DNA of 64,000 nt, taken from the NCBI RefSeq assembly GCF_024160145.1, contig NZ_JAMYWQ010000022.1:1-64000 (forward strand). Reading direction: 5' to 3'. Every line of letters starts with the position of its first letter. Within the stretch, counting starts at the first letter, position 1. The notes below the pieces were generated by a model that searched no databases, had not been told where the DNA came from, and was given only the letters and a program-made list of their open reading frames with translations. Positions 40,747-52,075 of this stretch are shown piece by piece. A program made the translations under genes and the position numbers. Source of the DNA: Serratia nevei. GTDB lineage: Bacteria > Pseudomonadota > Gammaproteobacteria > Enterobacterales > Enterobacteriaceae.

Positions 40747-42300
40747 TTACAGCTTGAACGCCGCCATGCTCTGCGCCAGCAGCTGAGCCTGATCTTCCAG
40801 CGAGCGCGTCGCCGCCGCCGATTCTTCCACCAGCGCCGCATTCTGCTGCGCCACCTGATCCATCTGCGCCACCGCCAGGTTCACCTGTTCGATACCGCTG
40901 CTTTGTTCGCGCGTCGCCGCCGAGATCTCGCGCATCAGCGCCGTCACCCGGCCCACTTCGCCGGTGATGCCGCTCATGGTCTGCGCCGCCGACTCCACCA
41001 TCTGCTCGCCTTCCTGCACCCGGTTCTGCGACGCTTCAATCAATCCTTTGATCTCTTTCGCCGACTGGGCGCTGCGCTGCGCCAGATTGCGCACTTCACC
41101 GGCCACCACCGCGAAACCGCGGCCCTGTTCGCCGGCGCGCGCCGCTTCCACCGCTGCGTTCAGCGCCAGGATATTGGTCTGGAAGGCGATGCCGTCCATC
41201 ACGCTGATGATGTCGGCGATGCGGCGCGAGCTGTCGGTGATCGCCTGCATCTTGCTCATCACCTGGCTGACCACGTCGCTGCCCTGGTTGGCGATATCGG
41301 ACACGCTCAGCGCCAGCTGGTTAGCCTGTTCGCAGTTCTCGGCATTCATTTTCACCGTCGAGGTCAGCTGTTCCATGCTGGCGGCGGTTTCTTCCAGCGA
41401 AGCGGCCGATTCTTCAGTGCGCTGCGCCAGGTGCAGGTTGCCGGCCGCCAGTTCGCGTGAACCGGTGTCGATCTGGCTGCTGGCATCGCGCACTTTGCTG
41501 ACCGAACTGGACAGCGCCTGCTGCATACGCTGCATCGCCCGCACCAGGCGGCCCATTTCGGTATCGCCCTCGCCGCGGATTTCATGGGTCAGATCGCCGG
41601 CGGCGATGTGTTCCAGCTGCGCGATGGATTCGTCCAGCGGGCGCAGAATGATCACGCGCAGTGCGAACCAGGCCAGCACCGCCAGCAGCACGCTGAGCAG
41701 GCCCGCCACCGCGATCAGCGAGATCTTGGTGCTGGCGTTGTTTTCCGCGTCATACACCTGCTGTGCGCCGAGCTTCATGGCGAAACTGCGAAAATCGGTG
41801 AGATCCTTTTCGAAAGCGATGCTCAATGCGGAGATACGGGTCTCCTGAATGTGATAATACTCATCGATCTTGCCGGCCTTGATGGCGGCGGCCATCGGCT
41901 TCACGCCCTGCTCCAGATAGGCGCGGTAGCTGTTTTGCAGACGGTTGGAGAGCTCACGGCCGCGATCGGTCACGGTGCCGACGCCAACAAAGCGCGCCAT
42001 TTCCTGGTTCGATTGCTCGAGATAACCGTAGATGCGGCCCACGGTGGCGTCGGAGACATCAGTCTGGCCGACCTCCCGTTGGCGCACCGCCAGCGAGGCG
42101 GCGGTTCTGGCGCGCAGCGTCAGGTTGGAGCTGTTGGCCAGCGAACCCAGCTCTTCGCCGAGGATCTGGTTTAAGGTATGGATCGAGCGCGATCCTTCGT
42201 TAATCGCGTTGACGCCAATAACGCTGACCATGATCAGCAGCATGGTCATCAGGCTCAGCAGGGCGATCAGCCCAGCCTTCACCGTAATCTTTTTTAGCAT
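40747..42300 (-). CDS. Methyl-accepting chemotaxis protein
   Basis: A 517-aa chemoreceptor: membrane segment 1 (about 8-30), periplasmic four-helix bundle (about 31-190), membrane segment 2 (about 193-213), HAMP (about 214-266), then the signalling hairpin with tip [31 protein letters not shown] (about 380-410) and methylation helices with EESAAS/ETAAS. The tail ends AAFKL and lacks the NWETF-type pentapeptide used to tether CheR/CheB. The ligand is not predictable. A sigma-28 promoter upstream ties it to the flagellar regulon. Confidence 0.95.
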   Translation of the reverse strand: MLKKITVKAGLIALLSLMTMLLIMVSVIGVNAINEGSRSIHTLNQILGEELGSLANSSNLTLRARTAASLAVRQREVGQTDVSDATVGRIYGYLEQSNQEMARFVGVGTVTDRGRELSNRLQNSYRAYLEQGVKPMAAAIKAGKIDEYYHIQETRISALSIAFEKDLTDFRSFAMKLGAQQVYDAENNASTKISLIAVAGLLSVLLAVLAWFALRVIILRPLDESIAQLEHIAAGDLTHEIRGEGDTEMGRLVRAMQRMQQALSSSVSKVRDASSQIDTGSRELAAGNLHLAQRTEESAASLEETAASMEQLTSTVKMNAENCEQANQLALSVSDIANQGSDVVSQVMSKMQAITDSSRRIADIISVMDGIAFQTNILALNAAVEAARAGEQGRGFAVVAGEVRNLAQRSAQSAKEIKGLIEASQNRVQEGEQMVESAAQTMSGITGEVGRVTALMREISAATREQSSGIEQVNLAVAQMDQVAQQNAALVEESAAATRSLEDQAQLLAQSMAAFKL

Positions 42301-42393
42301 GAGTTCTTCCCGGCTTCAGAATAGTGAGATCAGACATAGTAGGGGTGGCAAAACGCGGAGCCAGCTTTGCTGACTCATTATTGTTTGTTGAAG

Positions 42394-42420
42394 TTATCGG
42401 CAGCCGGAGGCAAAACTTCA
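42394..42420 (-). promoter_or_regulatory. Sigma-28 (FliA) promoter of the chemoreceptor gene
   Basis: On the minus strand, TGAAGTTT (42413-42420), an 11-bp spacer and a perfect GCCGATAA (42394-42401). The consensus is TAAAGTTT-N11-GCCGATAA, so one mismatch in 16. It lies 94 bp before the start codon. Confidence 0.88.
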
Positions 42421-42511
42421 TGCCGCGCCGGGATTAATCTGGAAATTCTCCGTGCGCCGGCACGCTGGTTTTTCAACGATGAAAAGGGCAGGAAATCGCA
42501 AAAGAGTCCGC

Positions 42512-42517
42512 TATAAT
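42512..42517 (+). promoter_or_regulatory. -10 element of ppa
   Basis: A perfect TATAAT 44 bp before the ppa start. No good -35 hexamer at 16-18 bp, so only the -10 is called. Confidence 0.5.
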
Positions 42518-42560
42518 AGCCGCCACTCCATTTCTGGTTTGATGATTAAAGGAAACCGAC

Positions 42561-43091
42561 ATGAGCTTGAATCTGGTCCCAGCTGGCAAAGACCTGCCGG
42601 AAGACATCTACGTAGTAATCGAAATCCCGGCCAACGCCGATCCAATCAAATACGAAATCGACAAAGAAACCGGCGCGCTGTTCGTTGACCGTTTCATGTC
42701 CACCGCGATGTTCTACCCGTGCAACTACGGCTACATCAACCACACCCTGTCTCTGGACGGTGATCCGGTTGACGTGCTGGTCCCAACGCCATACCCACTG
42801 CAGCCGGGCTCCGTGATCCGCTGCCGTCCGGTTGGCGTGTTGAAGATGACCGACGAAGCCGGTGAAGACGCCAAGCTGGTTGCGGTACCGCACAGCAAGC
42901 TGACCAAAGAGTACGATCACGTGAAAGACGTGAATGACCTGCCGGAGCTGCTGAAAGCCCAGATCGCTCACTTCTTCGAGCACTACAAAGATCTGGAAAA
43001 AGGCAAATGGGTGAAAGTGGAAGGCTGGGCAGACGCTGCCGCGGCTAAAGCGGAAATCATCGCCTCCTTCGAACGCGCTGCCAAGAAGTAA
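42561..43091 (+). CDS. ppa: Inorganic pyrophosphatase (family I)
   Basis: A 176-aa essential enzyme that hydrolyses PPi. Active-site signature DGDPVDVLV (metal aspartates near 66-71) with FVDRFM and YNYGYI-like CNYGYINHT. Standard length. An AAAGGAAA site is upstream. Confidence 0.98.
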   Translation: MSLNLVPAGKDLPEDIYVVIEIPANADPIKYEIDKETGALFVDRFMSTAMFYPCNYGYINHTLSLDGDPVDVLVPTPYPLQPGSVIRCRPVGVLKMTDEAGEDAKLVAVPHSKLTKEYDHVKDVNDLPELLKAQIAHFFEHYKDLEKGKWVKVEGWADAAAAKAEIIASFERAAKK

Positions 43092-43110
43092 TTCCTGCCG
43101 CTGTCGATGA

Positions 43111-43142
43111 AAAAACACCGCTCAATGAGCGGTGTTTTTTTT
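43111..43142. terminator. Bidirectional terminator between ppa and ytfP
   Basis: AACACCGCTCA and TGAGCGGTGTT arms flanked by an A-run on the left and a T-run on the right. Serves convergent ppa and tamA-tamB-ytfP. Confidence 0.9.
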
Positions 43143-43143
43143 C

Positions 43144-43491
43144 TTACTGTTCGTCGAGACGCTTCAGCCAGTCGCCGCTGGTAATCTGCGGGTAACCGTC
43201 CACGCTGTGTTTATACAGGTAGATCCACGCACTCCCATAAGGCGTCTGAATCAGCTCGCGCTTATAGTCCTTGGTGTTGCTTTTCAGTTCGTCCAGCTCT
43301 GCCAGAATCGATGAGTTAATACGATACACCTCGCAGTGTATCGTGCCCTCTCCAGGGATCGCCGCCGGGTAATGGCCCAGATTATAAATCTGATAGCCTT
43401 CGAGCTCGTGCTCGCCGAGCCATTGGGCGTTGGTCATCCAATGGCTGTTTCCCTGTTTGCGCCGTAAACTGCCGTAGACAATTATTCGCAT
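43144..43491 (-). CDS. ytfP: Gamma-glutamylcyclotransferase-like protein YtfP
   Basis: A 115-aa BtrG/GGCT-fold protein with the signature VYGSLRRKQGNSHWM at the N-terminus and YELDELK-like AELDELKSNTKDYKR. Function in bacteria unsettled. It starts two bases after the tamB stop, closing the tamA-tamB-ytfP operon as in E. coli. Confidence 0.93.
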   Translation of the reverse strand: MRIIVYGSLRRKQGNSHWMTNAQWLGEHELEGYQIYNLGHYPAAIPGEGTIHCEVYRINSSILAELDELKSNTKDYKRELIQTPYGSAWIYLYKHSVDGYPQITSGDWLKRLDEQ

Positions 43492-43493
43492 CG

Positions 43494-46400
43494 CTAAAAC
43501 TCAAACTGATAGAGCAAATCTAATGCCTGGTCGAGACCAGACACCGCTTCAAGATACAACTTAGGCATAAGACGATAACGCAACGTCAGCGTGGCCAGCG
43601 AGTCGAAAATGCCCACCCCATATTTTACTTGTAAGCCTGGGAGGACATAGCCACTCACGACAACCTGGGAATTGTCGCCAACCCCCTGAGTGTCCAGAGC
43701 CAAATTACTCACGCCGAATGCCTCGCCGATTTTACCCACAAGTTGACCACTTTGTGCAACCCCCATGCCGATTAACATCGAGGTCATGGCGTTGCCGTCG
43801 GCGCCGGAGCTGCTCAAGCCCTGGCCGCGCAGCAGATAAGACAAGGCTTCCTGCTGCGATTTGGCCGGATCGGAGAACACTTCCAGCTTCGGCGCATCCG
43901 CCAGGCCGGTCACGCGCACGCCGGCGGTCACATCGTCCTCGGTGGAGTCCGGGTTGCGGATCGCCTCGATATTCAGCAGCGGCTGATCCGGCGGGCCGGA
44001 GAACATCAGCTGCCCTTTACGCACGATCAAATCCTGACCATAAGCATGGAATCGGCCGGAAGGGATGTCAATCTGGCCGTTGAGGCCCAGCCCTTTCTTG
44101 TCCTGCACCACCTTCAGGTCGCCCTTCAGACGGGCTTTGAGGCCGAAGGCATCCAGCCGCACGTCGTTGCCGACGTGGATCATCAGATTGCTGTTGATCG
44201 GGATCGACGCGGTCTTCGGTTGGATAGGCTTCAGCTGGTCGTCCAGCATCACCTCGTCGGAAGAAACGCCCACCGCACTTTCCGGCAGCTCCTGCACCGT
44301 GATGCGCGCCCACGGAATGTCCACCTTGCCGTTGAGCGAGAACAACTGCGGCGTGGCTTCGAACACCAGATCCGGCGACACGTCGATGCGGATCATCGGC
44401 GGCACCGTCACCCGCAGCTTGTCACCCTTGGCGGAAATGCGTGCGCGCCAGGCGTTGATGTCGCGCCAGTCGGCGTCGCCCGCCAGATTCAGCTGGCCGC
44501 GCGTGGTGCTGAGCAGCCCTTCCAGCGTCGAGGTCATACCGTTGAAATTCACCGCCAGCCGCGCGTCGGTCATGTCGAACGGCATCCAGTGCCCCTGCAC
44601 CTTCGCCCGATCCAACGCCAGACGCCCGAACACCAGCGGCTTCTGGGCGCTGCCGCCCAGGCGCAGGTTGGCGTTCAGCATGCCCGCCGCGCTTTCGCCC
44701 TTCATCAGCGCCGGGTTGATCATCGCCAGCGAAATGTTGGTGATATTGACGTTGCCGCTGATGGTGCGCCGCACCTGCGGATCCGTCACCTGGATCTTGC
44801 CGTCGAACTGGCCGTTGTTGGTCAGTTTGATCCGCCAGTCGGCCTGCGCGCGGCCGTTGTTCAGACCGGCGTTGAGGGTCAGCGTATCGAAGGCGATCGG
44901 CAGCGCGTTGCCCTGCACCTGTTGCACCGCCTTGACGCCGCTGCCGGCCAGCGTGACTTTCGCCTCCGGCAGCGCACCGCCCGGCTTCCAGCTGACGTCG
45001 GCCCGGCCGGTGAACACGCCGCTCAGGGCGGTGTCCGGGCCGAGGAACGGCTTGATCATCGCCAGGTCGAACCGGTTGAGCACCACGCTGGCCTGGCCGC
45101 TCTGGCCCGCTTCAATGGTCTTCGGCACGCACAGCTCGGCGTTCGGGTTCTGCCAACAGTGCGGCCCGACGCTGATTTTCTGCTCGGTGTTCAGGTAGTC
45201 CAGCGCGATGGCGCGCGTCAGGCGCCATTCCCCTACCGGCGTATCGAAGCGGGTGTTGTTCAGATTGCCGCGCCAGCGCTGCTGCTGACGATCGAAGCTG
45301 CCCTGCAGCGCCAGCTGGCCGGAGACCGGCTTGCCGTCAATCTTCAGCTGCAGCTGGTGCTGCTTCTCACTGCCTTTGGCGTCGAGGGTCAGCAGGCTAA
45401 CCTCCAGCGCATCCTGCTTCAGCTGTTCGACGCGTACCGCCAGCTGCCCCTGGATCTGATCCGTGGAGCGCACGTCGCCGTCAATCTTCACGCGGTTGAT
45501 GCGCAGCGCCTGCCACTGCAAGCCGGAAGCGGTCAAATCCGCCAGCAGCTGCGGCGCCTGCAGATTGCCGCGCAGCTTCAGCTGCCCTTTGGCGGTGCCG
45601 CCCAGGCCCGGCAGCGCGCCGTCCAGACGCGGCGCGTCGATGTTGGCGTCCAGGTTCCAGCTCTTCTCGTCCAGCTGCCCTTTGACGTTCAGTTGGTTAC
45701 GCCCCAGCGCCAGATCGATGCCGGGGATTTTCCACTGCCCGGCGGCGTTGCCGCTCAGCGTACCGCGCGCCGTGACCTTGTTCTGCTTCACGTTGCCGTC
45801 CAGCTGCAATACCGGCACCTGCAGCTGCCAGCTGCCGCCGTGCAAACTGCCGCGCGTGGTGATCTTGCCGTCGAGTTTCGCCGGCCATTCCGGCCACTGC
45901 TTGGCGGTATTGATGCCGCTCAGCGTCAATTGCGAGGTCCAGCTGATGGCTTTGCTCCAGTCCACCAGCGCGGTAAGGTCGGTATTGCCCTGCAGCGCCG
46001 CCAGCCGCAGACGCTCCAGCTTGAACTGCTCGACGTTGCCTTTGCCGTCCAGCGTCAGCACCGCCGGCGGCAGATCCTGGCCTTTCAGATTGGCGCGCGT
46101 CGACAGCGCGTAATCGGTCGCCTTGCCGTTAAAGCGCAGGCGGAAGTCATTGACCTGATACTGCGCCTCGCCGCTCAGCGGCCATTTCAGCTGCTTGCTC
46201 TGCAGCGTCAGCGCCAGCGGCAGGCCGGCTTCGGCCAGCCGGGTTTGCACATCGAGCTGGGCGCCGACCGGGCCGGACAGATTCAGCGCCACCTTCAGCT
46301 CGTCACGCAGCCCGCCGCCGATGTTCAGCTTCACCTTCTCGCCCTTCAGCGGTTCGATGTTCAGCGCGCTGTTGGCGGTCAGGGCCACCGGCCAGTCGCC

Positions 46401-47312
46401 GGTCAGGGTCGCCTGGCCCTGCACCGACAGCGTGCCCTGCGGCGACTTAACGTCGAAGTTGTCCAGCTGGATATGCTGATCCTGCGTACTGGCCTGCAGT
46501 AACAGGCTGGTGATCAGCACGTCGGTATCGCCGGTCAGGCGCAGCTGCTCGCCGCTGATCTCTTTGACGGTGATATCCAACGGCAGGCGGATGTCCGGCA
46601 GATCCGGCAACAGCGGTTTGGCGAACAGTTCCTTCAGCGTTTCGCCCAGCGGTTTCTCTTCCGGCTGAGGTGCCTGCTTCGCCGCGTCGCTGACCTGCTC
46701 GCCGACCTTTTTCGCCACCTCGGCCGCCGGCTGCACCGCTTCCGGCAGCGGGTTTTGCGGGGTTTTCGGCAAGGCGATCAGCAGCGAGCCGATCTGGGTC
46801 GGCATCAGCGTCAGCGCGCGCTCTTGCCACTGTGCGCCGGTGCGGAACTCGGCCAGCGAGATGGCGGTGTCGTCGACGGTGACCTTGACGTTGTTCAACG
46901 CCAGCAGGCGCAGCGTGATAGGGTAAGGCGTGCTGAGATTGGTGGTCGGCTCACTGCTCTCCTCCACCGGCGCGGAAGGCGCCATCTCTTTGGTGTTCAC
47001 CGCCACGTCCACATCCTGGGCGGTCAAGGCATTGACGCACAGCGAGCTGCGTTTAAAGCAGGACAGGTCAAGGGAGAGATGGAACTGCCCGGCGTTGACC
47101 GTCACGCCCGGCATCTGATATTTCACGCCCTTCAGCATCAGATCGCGCCAACCGCCGCTGACGCCGGCGATCTCCAGCCCTGGCACCCAGCGCGCAGCGC
47201 CGTTGATGACCATATGCAAACCGGTGGTGGTGCCTATCAGGAAGGCCAGACCGCCGATCAGCAACAGCAGAACGACCAGAAATCCGAGACAAATCTTTTT
47301 AACCAGGCTCAT
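43494..47312 (-). CDS. tamB: Translocation and assembly module subunit TamB
   Basis: A 1272-aa inner-membrane-anchored protein with one N-terminal membrane segment (about 6-26), a very long periplasmic beta-taco/AsmA-like region and the C-terminal DUF490 domain (about 940-1272) ending LDLLYQFEF. It works with TamA in outer-membrane protein assembly and in moving phospholipid to the outer membrane. The start overlaps the tamA stop by 4 bp (ATGA). Repeats rich in LNGKA/LDGN turns are typical. Confidence 0.96.
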   Translation of the reverse strand: MSLVKKICLGFLVVLLLLIGGLAFLIGTTTGLHMVINGAARWVPGLEIAGVSGGWRDLMLKGVKYQMPGVTVNAGQFHLSLDLSCFKRSSLCVNALTAQDVDVAVNTKEMAPSAPVEESSEPTTNLSTPYPITLRLLALNNVKVTVDDTAISLAEFRTGAQWQERALTLMPTQIGSLLIALPKTPQNPLPEAVQPAAEVAKKVGEQVSDAAKQAPQPEEKPLGETLKELFAKPLLPDLPDIRLPLDITVKEISGEQLRLTGDTDVLITSLLLQASTQDQHIQLDNFDVKSPQGTLSVQGQATLTGDWPVALTANSALNIEPLKGEKVKLNIGGGLRDELKVALNLSGPVGAQLDVQTRLAEAGLPLALTLQSKQLKWPLSGEAQYQVNDFRLRFNGKATDYALSTRANLKGQDLPPAVLTLDGKGNVEQFKLERLRLAALQGNTDLTALVDWSKAISWTSQLTLSGINTAKQWPEWPAKLDGKITTRGSLHGGSWQLQVPVLQLDGNVKQNKVTARGTLSGNAAGQWKIPGIDLALGRNQLNVKGQLDEKSWNLDANIDAPRLDGALPGLGGTAKGQLKLRGNLQAPQLLADLTASGLQWQALRINRVKIDGDVRSTDQIQGQLAVRVEQLKQDALEVSLLTLDAKGSEKQHQLQLKIDGKPVSGQLALQGSFDRQQQRWRGNLNNTRFDTPVGEWRLTRAIALDYLNTEQKISVGPHCWQNPNAELCVPKTIEAGQSGQASVVLNRFDLAMIKPFLGPDTALSGVFTGRADVSWKPGGALPEAKVTLAGSGVKAVQQVQGNALPIAFDTLTLNAGLNNGRAQADWRIKLTNNGQFDGKIQVTDPQVRRTISGNVNITNISLAMINPALMKGESAAGMLNANLRLGGSAQKPLVFGRLALDRAKVQGHWMPFDMTDARLAVNFNGMTSTLEGLLSTTRGQLNLAGDADWRDINAWRARISAKGDKLRVTVPPMIRIDVSPDLVFEATPQLFSLNGKVDIPWARITVQELPESAVGVSSDEVMLDDQLKPIQPKTASIPINSNLMIHVGNDVRLDAFGLKARLKGDLKVVQDKKGLGLNGQIDIPSGRFHAYGQDLIVRKGQLMFSGPPDQPLLNIEAIRNPDSTEDDVTAGVRVTGLADAPKLEVFSDPAKSQQEALSYLLRGQGLSSSGADGNAMTSMLIGMGVAQSGQLVGKIGEAFGVSNLALDTQGVGDNSQVVVSGYVLPGLQVKYGVGIFDSLATLTLRYRLMPKLYLEAVSGLDQALDLLYQFEF

Positions 47313-49045
47313 AGTTCAGGCCCCAAACCGATGTAGAACTGCATCCCGTGGGTATCCTTGTCCCCCACAGGCGCGGCGATATCCAGCTTCACCGGCCCTA
47401 CCGGCGACTGCCAGCGCACGCCCACGCCGGCGCCGGTCTTGAAGTTGCTCTTTTTGATATCGTTTACCGCTTCACCGGAGTCGACGAACATCGCCCCCCA
47501 CCATTTTCCGGTCACGTTGTATTGGTATTCCAGCGAGCCGGTCAGCATCTTGGAGGCACCGGTCAGCTTGCCGTCGGCATCGCGCGGCGAAATGTCTTTG
47601 TACTTGTAGCCGCGTATGCTGCGGTCACCGCCGGCGAAGAAACGCAGATCCGGCGGCACCTTGTCGAAGTCGTTGGTTTCTATCCACCCTACCTGCCCGC
47701 GCGCCACGAAACGGTGCTTGTCGGCCAGGGTGCGGATCCACACGTTCTGTGCCTGCATCAGCGCGAAGTCCACGCCGGAACCCCAGGTGGTGTCGGACAC
47801 GTCGATAGAGTAGCGTTGGCTGTCGCCCCAGGTCGGCATCAGGCCGCCGCGCGAGCGGGTGCGGTTGAAGCTGACGCCGGGATACAGCAGCATGGTGGTG
47901 TTGCTGACGTTACCCTGGGTAAAGTTATCCCAGCGCCAGGTCAGGTTGATCGCCCGCTGCCAGCCGCTGGAGAGATCCCAGTTGCGCGAGGCCACCACTT
48001 TGGAGGTGACCGACTTGGTGTCGTTAAGATTGACGTTTTTGAGGCCACCCTGCAGCAGGTAATACTGCTCCAGCGGATTCTTCAGCAGCGGGATCTTGTA
48101 GGTCAGATCCAGCTGCTGCTCCGGCGCCGACACGCTGGCACTGGTTTCCAGGCTATGCCCGCGATCGTTGAGCCAGGGCTTTTTCCAGGTGCCTTTCACC
48201 CGCGGGCCGACGTCGGTGGAGTAACCGATACCGGTCTCGACGGTGTTGCGCGTGCGCGGCGTCACCAGCGCGTCCAACGGCAAAATCTTGTTCTCTTTGG
48301 CATCATTGAAATCAGGGGACACCACCACCGAGTTGAACCAGTTGGTGGCGGACAAACGGCGGTTCAGCTCGGCCAAATCCTCCGAACTGTAGTAATCCCC
48401 CTGATGAAAGGGCACCAGATTTTGCAGATAGTCTTCGCGGATTTGCGAGCCGGTGAATTTCACCTTGCCGAAGCGGTAACGTTCGCCGCTGTTGAAATCG
48501 ATATCCCAAAACGCCTTGTGCAGATCTTCGGCCACGCCGAGCTGGCTTTTGGTCATGTCGGCGTCGAAGTAGCCTTTGCGCAACGCCAGGCCAGTCAACG
48601 ATCCTTTGAAATCGTCATACTTGCCGTGGTTGAGGATCTCGCCGATGGTCGGCCGCCCCTTCTTTACCAGCGTCAGGTAGTCCTCATCGGTCTTCGCGCC
48701 CCCTTCCAGCACGATGTTGGCGCCGGCGATGCGCACCGGTTCGCCCGGGTTGACCTTGGCGTGCAACACCGGACGCGACATCCCCGGTCGATCGTCCAGC
48801 GTAAAATCGATGGTCGGCTGGTAATAGCCGAGCGCCCGCAGCCCCTGACGCACCGCCTCATCCACCCGTGCGCGGAAGCGACCGTCGGTGCCGACTTCTT
48901 CAGGCGTGATCGACGACAGCCGCACCCGAACGTTTTTTTCCAACTCTCCGCTTAACCCCTCCACCTGCAGCCGCACGTTCGCCGCGTAGGCTGCAGGTGC
49001 CGCAAGCAGCACGGATAACAAGCACATGACCGGGTACTTTGGCAC
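47309..49045 (-). CDS. tamA: Translocation and assembly module subunit TamA
   Basis: A 578-aa Omp85-family outer-membrane protein. It has a signal peptide (cut after about residue 21, AYA-A), three POTRA domains (about 22-265) and a 16-strand barrel (about 266-578) with [15 protein letters not shown] (the family lid motif) and a C-terminal strand [12 protein letters not shown]. It is first in the tamA-tamB-ytfP operon and divergent from msrA. Confidence 0.97.
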   Translation of the reverse strand: MPKYPVMCLLSVLLAAPAAYAANVRLQVEGLSGELEKNVRVRLSSITPEEVGTDGRFRARVDEAVRQGLRALGYYQPTIDFTLDDRPGMSRPVLHAKVNPGEPVRIAGANIVLEGGAKTDEDYLTLVKKGRPTIGEILNHGKYDDFKGSLTGLALRKGYFDADMTKSQLGVAEDLHKAFWDIDFNSGERYRFGKVKFTGSQIREDYLQNLVPFHQGDYYSSEDLAELNRRLSATNWFNSVVVSPDFNDAKENKILPLDALVTPRTRNTVETGIGYSTDVGPRVKGTWKKPWLNDRGHSLETSASVSAPEQQLDLTYKIPLLKNPLEQYYLLQGGLKNVNLNDTKSVTSKVVASRNWDLSSGWQRAINLTWRWDNFTQGNVSNTTMLLYPGVSFNRTRSRGGLMPTWGDSQRYSIDVSDTTWGSGVDFALMQAQNVWIRTLADKHRFVARGQVGWIETNDFDKVPPDLRFFAGGDRSIRGYKYKDISPRDADGKLTGASKMLTGSLEYQYNVTGKWWGAMFVDSGEAVNDIKKSNFKTGAGVGVRWQSPVGPVKLDIAAPVGDKDTHGMQFYIGLGPEL

Positions 49046-49332
49046 GTGTTCTCCTTATTGATTTTACTTTCCTGTTATGGTGTTGGCTCCGGGGCCAGGG
49101 CAGACTCCGCGCTATCATGACGGCAGCCCTCTTCAGCCTTGTTCCGGACGCTGCCCGCCGCGCTTTGTCACCGCCGCGCAACAGGCGAATTCTTCACTTT
49201 TGGCGCTCAAAATACTGCGTTAAGCTTATACATAAACCCAACTCGCCACTTATTGTGGGCAAAGACGCGGTGAGATACAACCGAACCGCCCCCGTGTAGG
49301 GTCAATTCTTACTGTGACAACAGGAGTTAACC

Positions 49333-49974
49333 GTGGTGCCATTTTTTGATAAATCACAAACCGTCGATAAGGCAAGCGCGCTGCCTGGCCGCACCACGCC
49401 AATGCCTGTCGCAACGCTCAACGTGGTCACCGAACACTCGATGACCCAGGTGCCGGCCGGCATGGAAGTGGCGATCTTCGCCATGGGCTGTTTCTGGGGT
49501 GTAGAGCGCCTGTTCTGGCAACAGCCGGGCGTCTACAGCACCGCCGCCGGCTACAGCGGCGGCTACACGCCGAACCCGACCTACCGCGAAGTGTGCAGCG
49601 GCCAAACCGGCCATGCCGAAGTGGTGCGCGTGGTGTTCGATCCGCAGATCGTCAGCTACACACAGCTGCTGCAAGTATTCTGGGAAAATCACGATCCGGC
49701 GCAGGGCATGCGCCAGGGCGGCGACGTCGGCACGCAGTACCGCTCGGCGATTTACACCCTGAGCCCGGAGCAGCAGGCCGAGGCGGAAAGCAGCCTGCAG
49801 CGCTTCCAGCAGGCGATGGACGCGGCGGGCGACAAGCGCGTCATCACCACCGAGATCGCGCCGGCGCTGCCGTTCTATTACGCGGAGGACGATCATCAGC
49901 AGTACTTGTTCAAAAACCCGGAAGGCTACTGCGGCCTGGGCGGCATCGGCGTTTGCCTGCCGCCGCAGGGCTAA
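49333..49974 (+). CDS. msrA: Peptide methionine sulfoxide reductase MsrA
   Basis: A 213-aa repair enzyme for methionine-S-sulfoxide. Catalytic C53 in [11 protein letters not shown] and resolving cysteines near the end ([15 protein letters not shown]). The start is GTG 49333 with CAGGAG six bases upstream; the next codon is also GTG. Matches E. coli MsrA throughout. Confidence 0.97.
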   Translation: MVPFFDKSQTVDKASALPGRTTPMPVATLNVVTEHSMTQVPAGMEVAIFAMGCFWGVERLFWQQPGVYSTAAGYSGGYTPNPTYREVCSGQTGHAEVVRVVFDPQIVSYTQLLQVFWENHDPAQGMRQGGDVGTQYRSAIYTLSPEQQAEAESSLQRFQQAMDAAGDKRVITTEIAPALPFYYAEDDHQQYLFKNPEGYCGLGGIGVCLPPQG

Positions 49975-49978
49975 TCCA

Positions 49979-50001
49979 CTGCCGGCCGGCGGCACTTTTT
50001 T
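49979..50001 (+). terminator. Probable terminator of msrA
   Basis: TGCCGGCCGGCGGCA (self-complementary ends TGCC/GGCA) followed by TTTTTT. The stem is compact but GC-rich. Confidence 0.55.
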
Positions 50002-50153
50002 AACCGCTGGCGGCCCCTGTGGGGCAACTGCTATACTGTACGGGCCGCTTTTGCGGCCCGATAGCTTCTTTCTGGTTGTTATCGCTGCTTTTTTTACTAT
50101 GTACTACCCTTCCTCAAGAGCGCCGGCATCCCGTCGGCACGTATGGATAGATT

Positions 50154-51485
50154 ATGTTAAACAGTATTTTACTGATTCTTTTTCTGATCGCGGTGAGTGC
50201 GTTCTTCTCACTGTCGGAAATCTCTCTGGCCGCCTCGCGCAAGATTAAACTGAAGCTGATGGCCGACGAAGGCAACGTCAACGCCGCCAGAGTGCTCAAA
50301 CTGCAAGAAACCCCAGGCATCTTCTTCACCGTGGTGCAGATCGGCCTGAACGCCGTGGCCATCCTCGGCGGTATCGTCGGCGACGCGGCGTTTTCCGGCA
50401 CCTTCCAACAATTCTTTATTCGATTCCTGTCGCCCGAACTGGCAGAACAGGTCAGCTTCATCTGCTCCTTCGTGCTGGTGACCAGCCTGTTTATCCTGTT
50501 CGCCGATTTGACCCCGAAGCGCATCGGTATGATTGCACCAGAGACAGTCGCCGTCCGGATCATCAACCCGATGCGTTTCTCCATCATGATCTTCCGACCG
50601 CTGGTGTGGTTCTTCAACGGCATGGCCAACCTGATCTTCCGCATGTTCAAGCTGCCGATGGTGCGTAAAGACGACATCACCTCCGACGACATCTACGCGG
50701 TGGTGGAAGCCGGCGCCCTGGCGGGCGTGCTGCGCAAGCAGGAGCACGAGTTGATTGAAAACGTGTTCGAACTGGAATCGCGCACCGTGCCGTCTTCGAT
50801 GACCTCGCGCGAAAGCGTGGTGTACTTCGATCTGCGCGAAAGCGAAGAGAGCATCAAGGAGAAGGTCTCGACCCACCCGCACTCCAAGTTCCTGGTGTGC
50901 GACGGCCATATCGATCAGGTGGTCGGCTACGTCGACTCCAAAGACCTGCTGAATCGCGTGCTGGGCAACCAGAGCCTGGTGCTGAGCAGCGGCGTGCAGA
51001 TCCGCTCGGCGCTGATCGTGCCGGATACGCTGACGCTGTCCGAAGCGCTGGAAAGCTTCAAGACCGCCGGCGAGGACTTCGCGGTGATCCTCAATGAATA
51101 TGCGCTGGTGGTGGGCATCATCACCCTTAACGACGTGATGACCACGCTGATGGGCGATTTGGTCGGCCAGGGCCAGGAAGAGCAGATCGTGGCACGCGAC
51201 GAAAGCTCATGGCTGATCGAAGGCGGCACGCCAATCGACGACGTGATGCGCGTGCTGGATATCGACGAGTTCCCGCAGGCGGGCAACTACGAGACCATCG
51301 GCGGCTTTATGATGTATATGCTGCGCAAGATCCCGAAACGCACCGACTTCGTCAAATACGCCGGCTACAAGTTTGAAGTGGTGGATATCGACAGCTACAA
51401 GATAGACCAGCTGCTGGTCACCCGGCTGAGCGACAAACCGGCGGCGGTGCTGCCGAAGGCACCGGAAGAAACCCCGTCGGCCTAA
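50154..51485 (+). CDS. ytfL: CNNM/CorC-type transporter YtfL (PaeA)
   Basis: A 443-aa inner-membrane protein: DUF21 domain with about three or four membrane segments (1-200, with FSLSEISLAASRK and FADLTPKRIG), a CBS pair (about 210-335) and a CorC_HlyC domain (about 350-430). In E. coli YtfL (PaeA) has been linked to cadaverine/putrescine export under stress. A -10-like TATACT lies at 50032-50037 and a GGGCCGC hairpin at 50042-50059 in the leader. Confidence 0.94.
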   Translation: MLNSILLILFLIAVSAFFSLSEISLAASRKIKLKLMADEGNVNAARVLKLQETPGIFFTVVQIGLNAVAILGGIVGDAAFSGTFQQFFIRFLSPELAEQVSFICSFVLVTSLFILFADLTPKRIGMIAPETVAVRIINPMRFSIMIFRPLVWFFNGMANLIFRMFKLPMVRKDDITSDDIYAVVEAGALAGVLRKQEHELIENVFELESRTVPSSMTSRESVVYFDLRESEESIKEKVSTHPHSKFLVCDGHIDQVVGYVDSKDLLNRVLGNQSLVLSSGVQIRSALIVPDTLTLSEALESFKTAGEDFAVILNEYALVVGIITLNDVMTTLMGDLVGQGQEEQIVARDESSWLIEGGTPIDDVMRVLDIDEFPQAGNYETIGGFMMYMLRKIPKRTDFVKYAGYKFEVVDIDSYKIDQLLVTRLSDKPAAVLPKAPEETPSA

Positions 51486-51492
51486 AACGTCA

Positions 51493-51519
51493 GCGGCCCC
51501 ATCGGGGCCGCATTTTTTT
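51493..51519 (+). terminator. Terminator of ytfL
   Basis: GCGGCCCC (51493-51500), loop ATC, GGGGCCGC (51504-51511), then A and seven T. Confidence 0.9.
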
Positions 51520-51538
51520 ACCGCTGTCAGCGCGGTGT

Positions 51539-51745
51539 TCACCCCATCTCGGTCTGCAACAGCAGCACCTGACGGTTCACTTCTGACATCACGCTGAAAT
51601 GGCGCTTGTCGCGAATCTTCGGCGGCAGGATTTTCCCCTCGTCGAATTCAAATGCGCCCACGTCCTTGATATACAACCGTCCGCGAAACAGGGTCTTAAC
51701 GTACTTTGCCACTTTCAAAGGGTTATAACGCTGGAAGATTCTCAT
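51539..51745 (-). CDS. ytfK: YtfK, activator of SpoT-dependent (p)ppGpp accumulation
   Basis: A 68-aa DUF1107 protein, nearly identical to E. coli YtfK ([37 protein letters not shown]). In E. coli it binds SpoT and tips it toward (p)ppGpp synthesis during phosphate or fatty-acid starvation. ATG 51745 has AGGAG nine bases upstream; the longer frame to 51820 is unlikely. Confidence 0.95.
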   Translation of the reverse strand: MRIFQRYNPLKVAKYVKTLFRGRLYIKDVGAFEFDEGKILPPKIRDKRHFSVMSEVNRQVLLLQTEMG

Positions 51746-52075
51746 TCTTTTACGCTCCTCCCGTTGATCCATACGCTCAGCGAGCCGCCAAAGGTGGCAG
51801 CCTCGAAATTCAGAACGCAACTTGATTGCATGTAGTAGACCCAGTAAAGACCAGAACGTTCACTTCCACCCGGTGATCTACGCTGGATTTACACTTTTTG
51901 ACAGAATTGTATATGATAATTTATAACGTTTTCAGGATATCCCTTCAAAATCTGATGATTAGCGAACCAAGGGAAAATCTGCGATCCGGTTAACAGGACA
52001 GACCTCTGATCACATCCTATGCTTTAGGCTGTCGAAGTGCTGTCGCACAAATTCCCCCTATTACAAGGAGAAAGC
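51746..52075. promoter_or_regulatory. Divergent promoter region ytfK-ytfJ
   Basis: About 330 bp, AT-rich in the middle (51890-51960). It should hold promoters for both small genes. I find no convincing -35/-10 pair and no coding frame. A PhoB-type direct repeat was looked for (ytfK is phosphate-starvation induced in E. coli) but not found with confidence. Confidence 0.4.

Noticed and set aside
44046-46502. 818-aa open frame antisense to tamB
   Set aside because: L/Q/R/A-rich shadow of the GC-rich tamB frame; no signal or domain.
50028-50153. yybP-ykoY-type manganese riboswitch upstream of ytfL
   Set aside because: Membrane cation/polyamine exporters sometimes have one, but the conserved loops are absent; only a GGGCCGC hairpin is seen.
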